A stretch of 64,000 bases of DNA from Ostreococcus lucimarinus CCE9901 (Eukaryota > Chlorophyta > Mamiellophyceae > Mamiellales > Bathycoccaceae): positions 918,988 through 982,987 of the forward strand of contig NC_009357.1 in assembly GCF_000092065.1 (NCBI RefSeq). The letters run 5' to 3'. Made by a program: the position numbers and the translations under genes. Numbering within the stretch: the stretch's first letter is position 1; each line of letters starts with the position of its first letter. Positions 1 through 8,104 of this stretch are shown here, piece by piece. Under the pieces are notes generated by a model, which was given only the letters and a program-made list of their open reading frames with translations, was not told the DNA's origin and searched no databases.

Positions 1-301
1 CTTCTTCGTCGTCGTTCGGCGCCTCCGCCTCGACGTCGACGCCTTCCACGCGCACCCGAAGCGTCTCCTCTCGCTTCCCGAACACCGCGTAGTGCACGTC
101 GATCGTCTCGATGCGCACTCGCGTGAGTTTTATCCCCAGGTTCAGCTCGCGATTGAGCGCGTCGCAGTTCACGGACACGTTTCGCAGCGAAAGTTTTCGT
201 CGCAGCAGGGCGATGCGCAGGGTGTCGGAATTGACGCCGTCGAGGTAGCGATTGAGCGCGCGCGCGAGCAAAGGCGCGAGTATGGTGTGCGCGCCGATCA
301 T
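1..301 (-). CDS. VPS13-like protein, N-terminal chorein domain (partial, runs off the left edge)
   Basis: A minus-strand reading frame opens at the ATG complement(299..301) and stays open for 100 codons to the window edge, so only the N-terminus is seen. It begins MIGAHTILAPLLARALNRYL and continues with a leucine-rich stretch (SDTLRIALLRRKLSLRNVSV) and a later IDVHYAVF segment. This order (a short helix with LNRYL, an LRIALLRRKLSLRN strand pair, then an LTRVRIE strand) matches the chorein N domain of VPS13/ATG2-type bridge-like lipid-transfer proteins, which move lipids between membranes at contact sites. The family assignment rests on this domain alone; VPS13, a shorter chorein protein or an ATG2-type protein are all possible. 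The remainder lies to the left of this window. Confidence 0.7.
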   Translation of the reverse strand, partial: MIGAHTILAPLLARALNRYLDGVNSDTLRIALLRRKLSLRNVSVNCDALNRELNLGIKLTRVRIETIDVHYAVFGKREETLRVRVEGVDVEAEAPNDDEE

Positions 302-453
302 GTGCGTCGATCGTGCGCCGCGCGCGCGGCGCGTGCGGCGCGTGCCGCGCGTGGCGCGCGAGAGAATGACGAAAGCGAAAAGTTCGTTGGTCGAGCGCGC
401 GACGCGACGGGACGGGACGGGACGCGGCGATGGAATAACATGAATGAATTACA

Positions 454-1521
454 TCACGAAGGCACGGGCACCGCGCCTGGGACGCGCTCTGCGTCTTCGT
501 CTCCGGGCGCCAACGCCTCGTCGATCTCGCGATCGCTCACGGGCGGCGGCGATTTGCCCTTGGCGACGTCATATCCTTTGCGGCGCTCGCGCGGCGCGGG
601 ACCGGTGGATACGATGGAGTACGCGGCGTTTAAGACGTCGTATCGCGACGTCGTGAGCGTGCGGTTGGCGAACACGGCCGCACTGAGTCGTTTGGTGAAA
701 TCACCGCCGGGCATTTTATCGCCCTCGTCGATGTCGATGTCTTGCATGCGAACGTCGAACGCGTTGTCCACCAAAGTCAACGCGTAGTCGGCTTGCACGA
801 CTTTACTCGTCGGCCCGTTTCCTCGCAATTCTCCCGTGCGCACGATGGTGAACGTCCATCCATCCGCGACACCGCCCGGTTTCACCGTTTTCGCCGCGCG
901 GCGGCGTATCATGTCCTCGCACGCGACGCAATCGTCCAACGGCGCGCCGCCTCGAAACGTCTTGCGATTCATATACTTGAACGGATCGACGTCTCGCCGT
1001 TCGACGCCGATTCTCGACATCAACACCACGCGCCGCAATCTCGGGAACCGACCGCCGTCGATCGCCTCACAAAACGTCTCCACGCACGCCTTGAGCTTCT
1101 TCGAGCTCTCCTCCGCGAATATCACGCACGTCGTTCGCTCGCGCGTCGCCGTCTCGCCTCCCAGCGTCTCCCCGAGCTCCGCCGTCTCCACCCCTTGTTC
1201 GTCGAGCATCTCCAGCGTCTTCGCGTGCGGGTACACCAGCGTCGTCGATCGCACGTCTCGCGGATTTCGCACGCCCTCGAACGCCTCGCGCGGCAGCGCC
1301 GCGACGACGCGCACGTCGCTCGACTTTTCGTTTCGCTTCAGCTCGACCGCCGACGTTTGCGCCAGCCGTTCGAGCGCGCCGGTGACGACGACGACGTCGC
1401 GCGCGGCGTCGAGCGCGCGCGGCGAGACGCGCGCGCGTCGCGGCGTCGAGCGCGCGTCCCGCGCGCGTCGCGACGACGCGCGCGGCGTCGCGGTCGACGG
1501 CGCGCGGCGCACCGACGCCAT
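454..1521 (-). CDS. Chloroplast-targeted NAD(P)-binding-fold protein (atypical SDR/NmrA-like)
   Basis: 355 residues from the ATG at 1521; an in-frame ATG at 1557 would overlap the divergent neighbour's coding region, so the inner one is preferred. The first ~45 residues are rich in Arg, Ala and Ser and lack acidic residues, as in green-algal transit peptides. A hydrophobic strand plus turn (DVVVVTGALERLAQ) sits where a Rossmann glycine motif is expected, but the usual GxxGxxG is degenerate. Later strands (RRVVLMSRIGVE, WTFTIVRTGEL) resemble the NmrA/atypical SDR family, in which a serine and R-T-G-E-L segment precede the substrate region. Function is not recognisable; cofactor binding may be lost. 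It is divergently paired with the RNA methyltransferase gene, with only 11 bases between start codons. Confidence 0.6.
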   Translation of the reverse strand: MASVRRAPSTATPRASSRRARDARSTPRRARVSPRALDAARDVVVVTGALERLAQTSAVELKRNEKSSDVRVVAALPREAFEGVRNPRDVRSTTLVYPHAKTLEMLDEQGVETAELGETLGGETATRERTTCVIFAEESSKKLKACVETFCEAIDGGRFPRLRRVVLMSRIGVERRDVDPFKYMNRKTFRGGAPLDDCVACEDMIRRRAAKTVKPGGVADGWTFTIVRTGELRGNGPTSKVVQADYALTLVDNAFDVRMQDIDIDEGDKMPGGDFTKRLSAAVFANRTLTTSRYDVLNAAYSIVSTGPAPRERRKGYDVAKGKSPPPVSDREIDEALAPGDEDAERVPGAVPVPS

Positions 1522-1532
1522 CGCGCGACGCA

Positions 1533-2858
1533 ATGGCGACGCGCGTCGCCGGCGCACCGCGCCCGCGCGTCGTCGCGCGCGCGTCGCGACGCGCGACCGT
1601 CGCGCGTTCGAGCGACGGCGCGTTCGACTGCGCGCACTGGCCGCGGTGCGCGGGATGCGTCGACGTCGACGCGCCGCTGCGACCCGAGGCGGAGGCGCGC
1701 GCGCGCGCGTACTTTGCGTCGCTGGACGCGCGCGCGGGCGAGACGGGCGAGACGCGCGAGACGCACGAGACGTATCGCGGACGCGCGACGCGATGGCGCG
1801 TCAAGGCGAAGCTCGCGGCGCGCGCGCACGAGGGCGAGACGCGACTGGGGCTGTTCGCGCGAGGCTCGCACGCGCTGGAGCCCATCGACGACGCGAGCGG
1901 GTGCGCGGTGTCGGCGATCGCGGTCGAAAGAGCGATGGCGCTGGTGCGAGAGGTGTGCGCGTCGATGGATGTGAAAGGGTACGACGAAACGACGGGGAAC
2001 GGGGAGCTGCGGTACGCGCAAATCGTGGCGCAGACGAGAACGGCGGGACAGTGGGACGCGGCGAAGGACGAAGACGCGCGAGCGGCGATTTCGTTGGTGT
2101 GGAACGCGCGGAAGATGACGCCGCGCGCGATGGCGGTGTGCGAGGAAATCGCGCGAAGGGGTGGAGATTTCGTGCACGGGACGTGGGTGAACGCGCAAGA
2201 CGCGCGAAATAACGTGATTTTTAACAACGACGGGTGGCACCACGCGACGGGCGAGCGAGAAACGCACTCGTACACGCCCAACGGTGCCAAGGTGTTTTAT
2301 CTGCCGGGAAGCTTCATGCAAGCCAACGCGGAGGCGTACGGAGAGTTGCTCAAGCGCATGCCGCGACACGTGCCGAAGAACGCGCGCGTCGTCGAGATGT
2401 ACGCCGGCGTCGGCGCCATTGGTTTTTCGCTTCTGACGAACGACGCGCTCGGCGTGAAGAGCTTGCGATGCGTGGAATCGTCGAGCGCGGTCGCCGAAGC
2501 GTGGGAACGCACGCGTGGCGAGTTACCAGAAGATTTGCGAGGTCGAGCAAGTTTGCAAGTCGAAAAGGCGGAGCGCATCGCCGTCGAATCGACGAAGGAT
2601 TGCGACGTTCTCATCGTCGACCCGCCTCGAAAGGGACTCGACGCCAAGCTGCGCGCCGTGCTCACCGACGTCGATGGTCTGAGCGATGACTTGCAAACTT
2701 TGCTTTACGTGTCGTGCGGATTTGAATCATTCATGCGCGACTCGGACGAGTTATTGGCGAGCGGCGTGTGGCAAATCCGTCATCACGAGAGCTTCGTGTT
2801 CTTCCCAGGCACGAATCACATCGAAATCTTTGCCGTGTTTTCGCGCACGCCTTATTAG
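1533..2858 (+). CDS. Fe-S RNA (uracil-5-)-methyltransferase, TrmA/RlmD family
   Basis: 441 residues. It transfers a methyl group from S-adenosylmethionine to C5 of uridine in tRNA or rRNA. Residues 33-42 carry CAHWPRCAGC, spaced C-x5-C-x2-C as in the 4Fe-4S ligands of RlmD. The C-terminal Rossmann methyltransferase domain shows the SAM loop EMYAGVGAIG, the target-base motif DPPRKGLD, the nucleophile motif YVSC (about residue 395) and a late HIE that fits the conserved base glutamate. An Arg/Ala-rich first 25 residues suggest chloroplast or mitochondrial import, as for land-plant homologues. The motif set makes the family secure, but whether tRNA or rRNA is the substrate cannot be read from sequence. 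Confidence 0.9.
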   Translation: MATRVAGAPRPRVVARASRRATVARSSDGAFDCAHWPRCAGCVDVDAPLRPEAEARARAYFASLDARAGETGETRETHETYRGRATRWRVKAKLAARAHEGETRLGLFARGSHALEPIDDASGCAVSAIAVERAMALVREVCASMDVKGYDETTGNGELRYAQIVAQTRTAGQWDAAKDEDARAAISLVWNARKMTPRAMAVCEEIARRGGDFVHGTWVNAQDARNNVIFNNDGWHHATGERETHSYTPNGAKVFYLPGSFMQANAEAYGELLKRMPRHVPKNARVVEMYAGVGAIGFSLLTNDALGVKSLRCVESSSAVAEAWERTRGELPEDLRGRASLQVEKAERIAVESTKDCDVLIVDPPRKGLDAKLRAVLTDVDGLSDDLQTLLYVSCGFESFMRDSDELLASGVWQIRHHESFVFFPGTNHIEIFAVFSRTPY

Positions 2859-2882
2859 AGTGTAGTCGATTAGAACGGTCCT

Positions 2883-2898
2883 TAGCTAGGCCTAGCTA
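2883..2898. repeat. 16-base perfect palindrome between convergent genes
   Basis: TAGCTAGGCCTAGCTA reads the same on both strands and lies in the 60-base gap between two genes that end toward each other (stops at 2858 and 2919). It could fold as a hairpin in either transcript or act as a shared 3'-end element. No known terminator or processing signal is recognised. Confidence 0.6.
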
Positions 2899-2918
2899 GT
2901 TGTAGCGATTAAGTAGTT

Positions 2919-4166
2919 TTACTCCTCCTTCCTTGGGGGAAGAATGAATATGTTTGAGTGCATCCCGAGACATCCCGTGACTTGCGCGCAAAGCGTCGCG
3001 CTTCGGTGAAGCAACAAAAATAACGCGGCGCCGAGGAGGATGCCGCCGATGAACATGTTGCCCGCGGGCACAAATGTCGTCATGATCATGATGAACCCGC
3101 TCAACCAGTTGAACAGCGGCCAATCGGGGTCTGAAACGCGCAGGCGCATGATGCTCATCTCGGCTTCGGCGAAGAGAAGCATGCTCGTGGCGTGCGCCAA
3201 CGCCAAGTTTGGCGCAAAATACAAGCACACGCCGTGAAACAACTCGTTGACGATGCAAAACAACGCAATACGCGTCGGATTACGATGCTTTGGCCAGTGT
3301 GGTGGCACTTCTTTTGCCGTGACGGTGCGATAAAACGTCATCGCGCGAGATCGCACGCCGAACAACGCCCCGCCGTCGACGAGCAGGCGCACCACGCCTC
3401 GCTCGCCGATGATGGGTAGAGTGATCGTAAACGCATTCATCGCGTCGCTCCCAACGAATCCGAAGACAATCATACTTATTTGCAACAGGATCTGCATCTC
3501 TTGCACGTCAAAAGCGGTGTTCACAGGTAACAATCCCGTGTACGTGCTCGAAACCGTGTCGACGGCGAAAAAAATCCGGCTCGACGTCATCATCATCACC
3601 GCGAACGCTCTCGCCGCGGGCGTCGCGATACCGACGGCCAATAAATCAACGAAAATAATCCCGTACACGCACGTGCAAATCGCATCGCATCCGTGATCGA
3701 CGACTTCTCCCAACGGCGACCCGCTCTTCGTTCGTCTCGCTTGCTTACCGTCGATGCCGTCCGCCGTCTGATACGCAAACATTAAAACAGCGCTCACCGC
3801 GTACATCCACGACGGCGCGGTGTGCGCCAGCACTGGCGTGTGCGTCCAATACAACGCGTACGTCACCATCACCAACATTAATCCGCCGAACGTCAACGCG
3901 TTCGGCGCCACCCACAGCGGACACCACCGTTCGACGACGTACGTCCACCATCGCTCCAAAAACAGCTTCTCAAACGACGTCGACGGCGGTGATGTATACT
4001 TGTACGAGTGCACCTGCGCGCACGTGCGCTCGGACGCGCCCACGTGCGCGCGTTTCGCTTCGCGCTCATTTTTTTGGGCGTAGCACACCAAGTCCTCGTT
4101 CGACCCATCGTGTCCACCGCGCGTCAGCACATCGAGGCGCGCGCGTCGAACGGCGGCGATCGGCAT
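2919..4166 (-). CDS. CDP-alcohol phosphatidyltransferase (ethanolamine/choline phosphotransferase, EPT1/CPT1 type)
   Basis: 415 residues. The enzyme transfers phosphoethanolamine or phosphocholine from its CDP form to diacylglycerol, the last Kennedy-pathway step, in the ER or Golgi membrane. The signature D-G-x2-A-R-x8-G-x3-D-x3-D is complete (DGIDGKQARR followed by GEVVDHGCDA, near residues 135-160); the aspartates bind the catalytic metal. Multiple hydrophobic helices follow, consistent with a 7-10 TM protein, and the motif SFEKLFLERWWTYVVERW upstream is typical of the eukaryotic EPT/CPT branch. Which head group is used is not decidable from the motif. It is the partner of a 164-base divergent promoter shared with the ankyrin-type gene. 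Confidence 0.92.
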   Translation of the reverse strand: MPIAAVRRARLDVLTRGGHDGSNEDLVCYAQKNEREAKRAHVGASERTCAQVHSYKYTSPPSTSFEKLFLERWWTYVVERWCPLWVAPNALTFGGLMLVMVTYALYWTHTPVLAHTAPSWMYAVSAVLMFAYQTADGIDGKQARRTKSGSPLGEVVDHGCDAICTCVYGIIFVDLLAVGIATPAARAFAVMMMTSSRIFFAVDTVSSTYTGLLPVNTAFDVQEMQILLQISMIVFGFVGSDAMNAFTITLPIIGERGVVRLLVDGGALFGVRSRAMTFYRTVTAKEVPPHWPKHRNPTRIALFCIVNELFHGVCLYFAPNLALAHATSMLLFAEAEMSIMRLRVSDPDWPLFNWLSGFIMIMTTFVPAGNMFIGGILLGAALFLLLHRSATLCAQVTGCLGMHSNIFILPPRKEE

Positions 4167-4330
4167 CGCGGCGGCTTTCGATCTTCGCGTCCGCGTCGCT
4201 TCGGGTCCGCGCGCGCGACGTCGGCGTCGTCTTCTGCCGTCGCGTTCGGCGGGACTCTCGTCGTTCCAGTGTCAACGAGATCTCATCGCGCGCCCTTCGT
4301 CCTCTGCGCGCGAATCCGGGACGCGGCGCG

Positions 4331-6244
4331 ATGGCAGGCGGTGTTGCGGTGGCGTCGGGAGAGATCCGGCACGGCGATAGGGTCTTCAGTGGGAACTCTG
4401 GCCCCGCGCAGCGCGAACAACCCATAAACAAAGAACTCATCGCGCACTTCAAAAGCAAGGGAGACAGTGTGTCCTGGGGCATCGCTGCAAGCATAGAGAA
4501 CTACGAGGAGGATACGAAGAGGCCAGTGTTGTCGGGCGCATGCATCGCGTCGCTCTACGACCAAGAGACCGAGCGCGAGTTGGCAGAGGAGGTGGAGAAC
4601 AGAATTGAGCGGGTGCTAAGCGACGACGCAGCCTTGTTGAAAATACGTCGATATTTGAAGACCTTCCACGCGGACGAGCGCGAATGGGATGTGAGAACGT
4701 GTGCAGCGGCGGCTCGAGGGGGCAACTTGGAGTGTTTGAAATATCTGCACGAGCACGGGTGCGCGTGGGATAAGAGTGCGTGTGAAGCGGCGGCTCAAGG
4801 TGACCACTTGGAGTGTTTGAAATATCTGCATGCGAACGGGTGCACATGCGATGAGAGTGCGTGTTTAGCAGCGGCTGAAGGTGGTCACTTGGAGTGTTTG
4901 AAATATCTGCACGAGCACGGGTACCCATGGAGTGAGTGGGTGAGTTTAGCAGCGGCCGAAGGCGGTCACTTGGAGTGTTTGAAATATCTGCACGAGCACG
5001 GGTGCGTATGGAATAAGAAAACGTGTCGAGCAGCGGCTCGAGGTGGCGACTTGGAGTGTTTGAAATATCTGCACGAGCACGGGTGCGCGTGGGATGAGAG
5101 TGCGTGTGAAGCGGCGGCTCGATGTGGTCATTTGGAGTGTTTGAAATATCTGCATGAGCACGGGTGCCCGTGCGATGAGAGTGCGTGTGAAGCGGCGGCT
5201 AGCTGTGGCGACTTGGAGTTTTTGAAAGACCTGCACGAGCACGGGTGCCCATGGGATGAGAGTGCGTGTGAAGCGGCGGCTCTAGGTGGTCACTTGGAGT
5301 GTTTGAAATATCTGCACGAGCACGGGTGCGTATGGAATAAGAAAACGTGTCGAGCAGCGGCTCGAGGTGGCGACTTGGAGTGTTTGAAATATCTGCACGA
5401 GCACGGGTGCGCGTGGGATAAGAGTGCGTGTTCTGCAGCGGCTGGACGCGGTCACTTGGAGTGTTTGAAATATCTGCACGAGCACGGGTACCCATGGAGT
5501 GAGTGGGTGAGTTTAGCAGCGGCCGAAGGCGGTCACTTGGAGTGTTTGAAATATCTGCACGAGCACGGGTGCGTATGGAATAAGAAAACGTGTCGAGCAG
5601 CGGCTCGAGGTGGCGACTTGGAGTGTTTGAAATATCTGCACGAGCACGGGTGCCCGTGCGATGAGAGTGCGTGTGAAGCGGCGGCTAGCTGTGGCGACTT
5701 GGAGTTTTTGAAAGACCTGCACGAGCACGGGTGCCCATGGGATGAGAGTGCGTGTGAAGCGGCGGCTCTAGGTGGTCACTTGGAGTGTTTGAAATATCTG
5801 CACGAGCACGGGTGCGTATGGAATAAGAAAACGTGTCGAGCAGCGGCTCGAGGTGGCGACTTGGAGTGTTTGAAATATCTGCACGAGCACGGGTGCCCGT
5901 GCGATGAGAGTGCGTGTGAAGCGGCGGCTAGCTGTGGCGACTTGGAGTGTTTGAAATATCTGCGCGAGCACGGGTGCCCGTGCGATGAGAGTGCGTGTGA
6001 AGCGGCGGCTCTAGGTGGTCACTTGGAGTTTTTGAAAGACCTGCATGAGCACGGGTGCGCATGGGATAAGAGTGCGTGTTCTGCAGCGGCTCGAGGTGGT
6101 CACTCGGAGTGCTTGAAGTACTTGCACACGCACGGGTGCCCCGGGAATAAGCGTGCGTCTGAAGCGGCGGCTGGAGGTGACGTCATGGAGTGTTTGAGTT
6201 TGAAGTACTTGCATAGATCGCTCAAACGAAAGATTTACAGGTAG
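4331..6244 (+). CDS. Ankyrin-type repeat protein with 18 tandem 27-residue repeats
   Basis: 637 residues from the ATG at 4331; the frame stays open upstream to 3989, but that part overlaps the neighbour's 5' coding end and looks like a shadow. Residues 1-133 are a unique, charged N-terminus. Then come 18 copies of a 27-residue unit of consensus ECLKYLHEHGCxWDExACEA plus AAxGGHL, and a degenerate final unit ending SLKRKIYR. Paired helices with A-A-A-x-G-G-H-L turns are typical of the short ankyrin-like repeats common in algae, oomycetes and giant viruses. These act as protein-binding scaffolds, but no partner can be named. Several repeats are nearly identical at DNA level, showing recent internal duplication. 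It stops 24 bases from the convergent oxygenase gene. Confidence 0.85.
   Translation: MAGGVAVASGEIRHGDRVFSGNSGPAQREQPINKELIAHFKSKGDSVSWGIAASIENYEEDTKRPVLSGACIASLYDQETERELAEEVENRIERVLSDDAALLKIRRYLKTFHADEREWDVRTCAAAARGGNLECLKYLHEHGCAWDKSACEAAAQGDHLECLKYLHANGCTCDESACLAAAEGGHLECLKYLHEHGYPWSEWVSLAAAEGGHLECLKYLHEHGCVWNKKTCRAAARGGDLECLKYLHEHGCAWDESACEAAARCGHLECLKYLHEHGCPCDESACEAAASCGDLEFLKDLHEHGCPWDESACEAAALGGHLECLKYLHEHGCVWNKKTCRAAARGGDLECLKYLHEHGCAWDKSACSAAAGRGHLECLKYLHEHGYPWSEWVSLAAAEGGHLECLKYLHEHGCVWNKKTCRAAARGGDLECLKYLHEHGCPCDESACEAAASCGDLEFLKDLHEHGCPWDESACEAAALGGHLECLKYLHEHGCVWNKKTCRAAARGGDLECLKYLHEHGCPCDESACEAAASCGDLECLKYLREHGCPCDESACEAAALGGHLEFLKDLHEHGCAWDKSACSAAARGGHSECLKYLHTHGCPGNKRASEAAAGGDVMECLSLKYLHRSLKRKIYR
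4730..6187 (+). repeat. Tandem 81-base repeats (18 units) with higher-order block duplications
   Basis: Eighteen in-frame 81-base units. Units 3-4 (4892-5053) recur without visible difference as units 10-11 (5459-5620), an offset of 7 units. Units 6-8 (5135-5377) recur as units 12-14 (5621-5863), an offset of 6 units, with one base difference noticed. Unit 4 type (CVWNKKTC) appears at positions 4, 8, 11 and 14. The pattern indicates unequal exchange or slippage in blocks of several units. The repeat also creates long open frames on the minus strand that are not genes. Confidence 0.95.
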
Positions 6245-6267
6245 CGGAAAAATTACGCGAATTGAAA

Positions 6268-7206
6268 TCAAATACCTACGAAATCGGCGTACGCCGGACA
6301 GAGCCTACGACAGTGGCGAAATAAACGCATCGCTTCCATGGCGTCGCCCGAGGTCTCCGCGTCCACGGCGCGCTTGTGCAGGGCGTACGCCTCGGCGCCG
6401 ACGGCGTCGGCGAACGCCGGCGGCTCGCGAGCGTACATGACGTCGGTGCGAATGATGAATTTCACCGCGCCCTCGCCCACGGGCGCGCCCTCGTGCGGAA
6501 TGTCTTGTCGAAACACCAGAGCAGTGCCTCGCGCGCACGGCGCGGCGTCGGCGATCCATTCATCCGGCCAACGGTATCGATCGTCCTCGTCGCGCACGAA
6601 TTTCGACGGCTCAAAGTCGCTCGGCGGCGCGAACATCGACGTCTCCCCACCTCGCGCGCAATCGTTCAGGTACACCAAGACGCTATAAAACGAACGCGTA
6701 TTGAAATCTTCGATCGTCGCCCCGTCGGTGTGCGGTGAAAAGTGCCCGCGTCCAGAGTATCGATTAAACAACAAGTGTTCGTTCACGCCTCGCGCCACCC
6801 ATCGTCCGCGCGCCCCCGCGCCGTGCGTCTCATCCTCCTCAATCGTGATCTCCGGCGTCGCGTGCGGTTTCAATCGCGCCCACAGCGCTTCCGCGACCGT
6901 CTTCGACATCACCTCCACCGTATCCGCGTTCCTGAACGATTTTCTATTCCTCGCCTCCGCGTCCTCGTGCCAAAAGCTCAACCGTCCCGACCGCCGCGCG
7001 GCGTCCACCAGCCTTTCGCACTCCGTCGCCGTCAGCACGTCCCGCGCGACGAACGCATCGAGCGGGCTCGCGCACCTTCGCGCGCTCGTCGTCGCTTCGT
7101 CACCGCGTCGCTCGACCGCGTCGTCGAACGGTTTCGCGTCTTCGGCGCACGCCTTCTCCACGGGCGTCACCGCGCTCTTATCGACGTCCACGAACGCGCG
7201 CGACAT
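6268..7206 (-). CDS. 2-oxoglutarate/Fe(II) dioxygenase, prolyl-4-hydroxylase-like
   Basis: 312 residues from the ATG at 7206; an in-frame ATG at 7593 would overlap most of the ABA4-like gene's N-terminal coding region, so the inner start is preferred. The jelly-roll iron site is complete: HFSPHTDG gives the His-x-Asp pair, DIPHEG the distal His and FIIRTDV the 2-oxoglutarate-binding Arg. The N-terminal ECERLVDAA and the FNRYSGRGHF segment match the P4H alpha-subunit-like family. The last ~45 residues (ALHKRAVDAE...AMRLFRHCRRLCP) look like a single TPR-type helix pair. The protein would hydroxylate a protein or small-molecule substrate; the target is unknown. Confidence 0.85.
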   Translation of the reverse strand: MSRAFVDVDKSAVTPVEKACAEDAKPFDDAVERRGDEATTSARRCASPLDAFVARDVLTATECERLVDAARRSGRLSFWHEDAEARNRKSFRNADTVEVMSKTVAEALWARLKPHATPEITIEEDETHGAGARGRWVARGVNEHLLFNRYSGRGHFSPHTDGATIEDFNTRSFYSVLVYLNDCARGGETSMFAPPSDFEPSKFVRDEDDRYRWPDEWIADAAPCARGTALVFRQDIPHEGAPVGEGAVKFIIRTDVMYAREPPAFADAVGAEAYALHKRAVDAETSGDAMEAMRLFRHCRRLCPAYADFVGI

Positions 7207-7336
7207 CGCCTCGACGACGGCGTCGACGACGGTCGCGTCGCCGCCGCCGTCGTCGCCGCCGCGCGCGTCGACGCTCGACCGTTCGGTCGACCGTTCGCGG
7301 CGCGGCGCGGCGAGCTGTGCGGCACTGTCGAGCGCG

Positions 7337-8029
7337 ATGGAACGCGTCGCGCGCGCGTCGTCGCGCGCGGCGACGGTCGGGGCGTCGCGTGCGGGGACGG
7401 GGAACGCGCGCGCGACGACGGCGTCGCGCGGCGCGCGCGCGACGACGGCGCGGCGCGCGCCGGCGGCGGCGTTTCTTTCGTCGGTGTCTCGAAAGTGTCG
7501 TCGCGGAAGGACGACGACGACGGGAGCGCTGGCGATTCCGGACACCGCGTTCACGGTGGCGACGATGGCGGTGATGCCGATGTACGCGCTCATGATCGCG
7601 AGCCCGCGGTCGAAGCGCGTGCTCGCGATGGTGGAGTCGAAGGCGTTGTTTTGGGTGCTCGGAGCGTGTTATCTGTGCGCGGCGGGGGCGTCGTTGGCCT
7701 CGGCGCACGTGTTCGACGCGGCGAGAGCGGTGCTGAATGATCGTTCAGCGCCTTTGGTGACGAAATTCGTGACGCTGGTGAGCGAATTCATGGCGACGTC
7801 GGAGACGGCGGCGAGCGCGTGGGTACACCTGTTGTCGTTGGATTTCTTCGTGGCGAGATTCGTGTACTTGGATTCGGCCAAGTATAGCTCGAGCGCGGGG
7901 GATTTGGTGGCGCGGATACCGGTACGGCACTCACTTATTTTGTGCTGCATGTTCGGACCGCTCGGGCTGATTTCGCACGCGCTGACGCGGGCAATTTGGA
8001 ACACGTACGTCGTCGTCGACGTGGTGTGA
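7337..8029 (+). CDS. ABA4: ABA4-like protein (DUF4281), neoxanthin formation
   Basis: 230 residues from the ATG at 7337. The first ~60 residues are a transit peptide rich in Arg, Ala and Thr. The mature part matches plant ABA DEFICIENT 4: it starts IPDTAFTVATMAVMPMYALM, has ASAWVHLLSLDFFVARFVY in the middle and PVRHSLILCCMFGPLGLISH near the end, with about four membrane segments. In plants ABA4 is needed to make neoxanthin from violaxanthin in the chloroplast envelope. In a prasinophyte it probably serves neoxanthin-type xanthophyll synthesis. It is divergent from the dioxygenase with 130 bases between starts and convergent with the photolyase gene. Confidence 0.88.
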   Translation: MERVARASSRAATVGASRAGTGNARATTASRGARATTARRAPAAAFLSSVSRKCRRGRTTTTGALAIPDTAFTVATMAVMPMYALMIASPRSKRVLAMVESKALFWVLGACYLCAAGASLASAHVFDAARAVLNDRSAPLVTKFVTLVSEFMATSETAASAWVHLLSLDFFVARFVYLDSAKYSSSAGDLVARIPVRHSLILCCMFGPLGLISHALTRAIWNTYVVVDVV

Positions 8030-8104
8030 CGCGACGCCGACGACCGAAGATCGGAAGTTTGTCGAATGTATCAATACAAAAGAATGCTGTGATTTGAATT
8101 TGAA

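Noticed and set aside
3989-4330. N-terminal extension of the ankyrin-type protein
   Set aside because: It runs through the divergent phosphotransferase coding region and the shared promoter and has no recognisable sequence.
4449-6271. Several minus-strand open frames (repeating MLVQIFQTLQV-like peptides) inside the ankyrin gene
   Set aside because: They arise from the 81-base repeat read backwards, recur with the same period, and have no independent start, end or family match.
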